Origin: Propionibacteriaceae bacterium
GTDB lineage: Bacteria; Actinomycetota; Actinomycetes; Propionibacteriales; Propionibacteriaceae
Reading direction: 5' to 3'
NCBI GenBank assembly: GCA_003153855.1
Contig: PMBM01000214.1
Span: 1 to 5,365 of the forward strand
Length of the DNA: 5,365 nucleotides
The notes under the pieces were generated by a model. It did no database searches, was not told the DNA's origin, and saw only the letters and a program-made list of their open reading frames with translations. Both the position numbers and the translations under genes were made by a program. Numbering within the stretch: position 1 is the first letter of the stretch; the number at the start of each line of letters is the position of its first letter. Of this stretch, positions 4,973 to 5,365 are shown one piece after another.

Positions 4973-5365
4973 ATGGCGAGGCCGGACAAGGCTGCCACGG
5001 TCGCGGATCTCAAGGACCAGTTCTCTGGTTCTGCCGCGGTTGTGCTGACCGAGTACCGCGGGCTCAAGGTCAAGGACCTCAAGGAGCTCAGGCGGTCGCT
5101 CGGCGCGGACGCCACCTACGCCGTAGCGAAGAACACTCTGACCACGATCGCCGCCCGCCAAGCGGGCATCGAGGGCCTCGACAGCACGCTGGCTGGCCCC
5201 ACAGCGATCGCGTTCATCAACGGAGACGTCGCCACCGTGGCGAAGAGCATCCGTGACTTCGCGAAGGCTCACCCCGCACTGGTCATCAAGGGCGGTGTCA
5301 TGGACGGTCTCGTCCTCGACGCCGACGCCGTGAAGAAGCTCGCCGACCTCGAGTCGCGCGAAGTG
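4973..5365 (+). CDS. rplJ: 50S ribosomal protein L10 (partial, 3' end beyond window)
   Basis: The first 131 codons of ribosomal protein L10, the stalk-base protein that anchors L7/L12 dimers on 23S rRNA and recruits translation factors. Recognisable segments are [17 protein letters not shown] (residues 1-17), [21 protein letters not shown] (23-43), the YAVAKNTL motif (49-56), LAGPTAIAF (73-81) and IKGGVMDG (104-111). L10 is usually 165-190 residues, so the C-terminal L7/L12-binding helix is missing only because the window ends; the frame is open to the last base. The ATG start has AAGGAG at 4962-4967, 5 nt upstream. The preceding leader and terminator indicate autoregulation by the L10-L7/L12 complex, and rplL is expected just downstream. 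Confidence 0.95.
   Translation, partial: MARPDKAATVADLKDQFSGSAAVVLTEYRGLKVKDLKELRRSLGADATYAVAKNTLTTIAARQAGIEGLDSTLAGPTAIAFINGDVATVAKSIRDFAKAHPALVIKGGVMDGLVLDADAVKKLADLESREV

Noticed and set aside
4897..5256. 119-codon + strand frame overlapping rplJ
   Set aside because: It is out of frame with the clear L10 sequence, rich in G, R and H, and starts inside the terminator hairpin.

Overview
The window looks like a chromosomal segment of a high-GC Actinomycetota. GC is about 70%, synonymous third positions are mostly G or C, and GTG starts occur. The ribosomal protein genes are actinobacterial in style, and a PadR/HAAS gene pair and a DUF664-type DinB protein are present. A member of the Propionibacteriales (Nocardioides- or Aeromicrobium-like) is a reasonable guess, but the genus cannot be fixed from this sequence.

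Layout. All genes are on the + strand. The window opens in the 3' end of rplA (ribosomal protein L1, 1-241), followed by a GC-rich hairpin. It closes inside rplJ (ribosomal protein L10, 4973-5365), which has its own promoter and a structured leader ending in a U-tract terminator hairpin. Between these two core genes lie five accessory genes in two or three transcription units. Unit 1 (441-2589) is a tight operon of a PadR-type repressor, a HAAS/DUF5808-like membrane protein and a CPBP intramembrane protease. Its genes overlap through ATGA and GTGA junctions, and its promoter region carries three CCTAG motifs at exact 17-nt spacing. Unit 2 (2650-3987) is an amidohydrolase closely resembling the methylthioadenosine/S-adenosylhomocysteine deaminase group, behind its own candidate promoter. 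A DinB/DUF664 protein (4062-4655) follows 74 nt later and may be cotranscribed.

How the parts work together. PadR, HAAS and CPBP probably form one regulatory module: a cytoplasmic repressor, a membrane protein whose N-terminal domain is of the PadR-associated kind, and a membrane protease. Overlapping starts suggest translational coupling. The amidohydrolase and DinB protein show no obvious functional link to this module or to translation. Three candidate promoters share one form: a TTGnnn -35, a 17-nt spacer and a TAGCnT -10. The rplJ leader looks like the L10-complex autoregulatory leader joined to an attenuator-like terminator, with repeated CACCTGGG segments that could compete for one CAGGTG partner.

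The most interesting points are the PadR/HAAS/CPBP module, the 17-nt CCTAG array at its promoter, the possible switch in the rplJ leader, and the altered pocket residues of the amidohydrolase. No CRISPR array, tRNA, rRNA or insertion sequence is visible.
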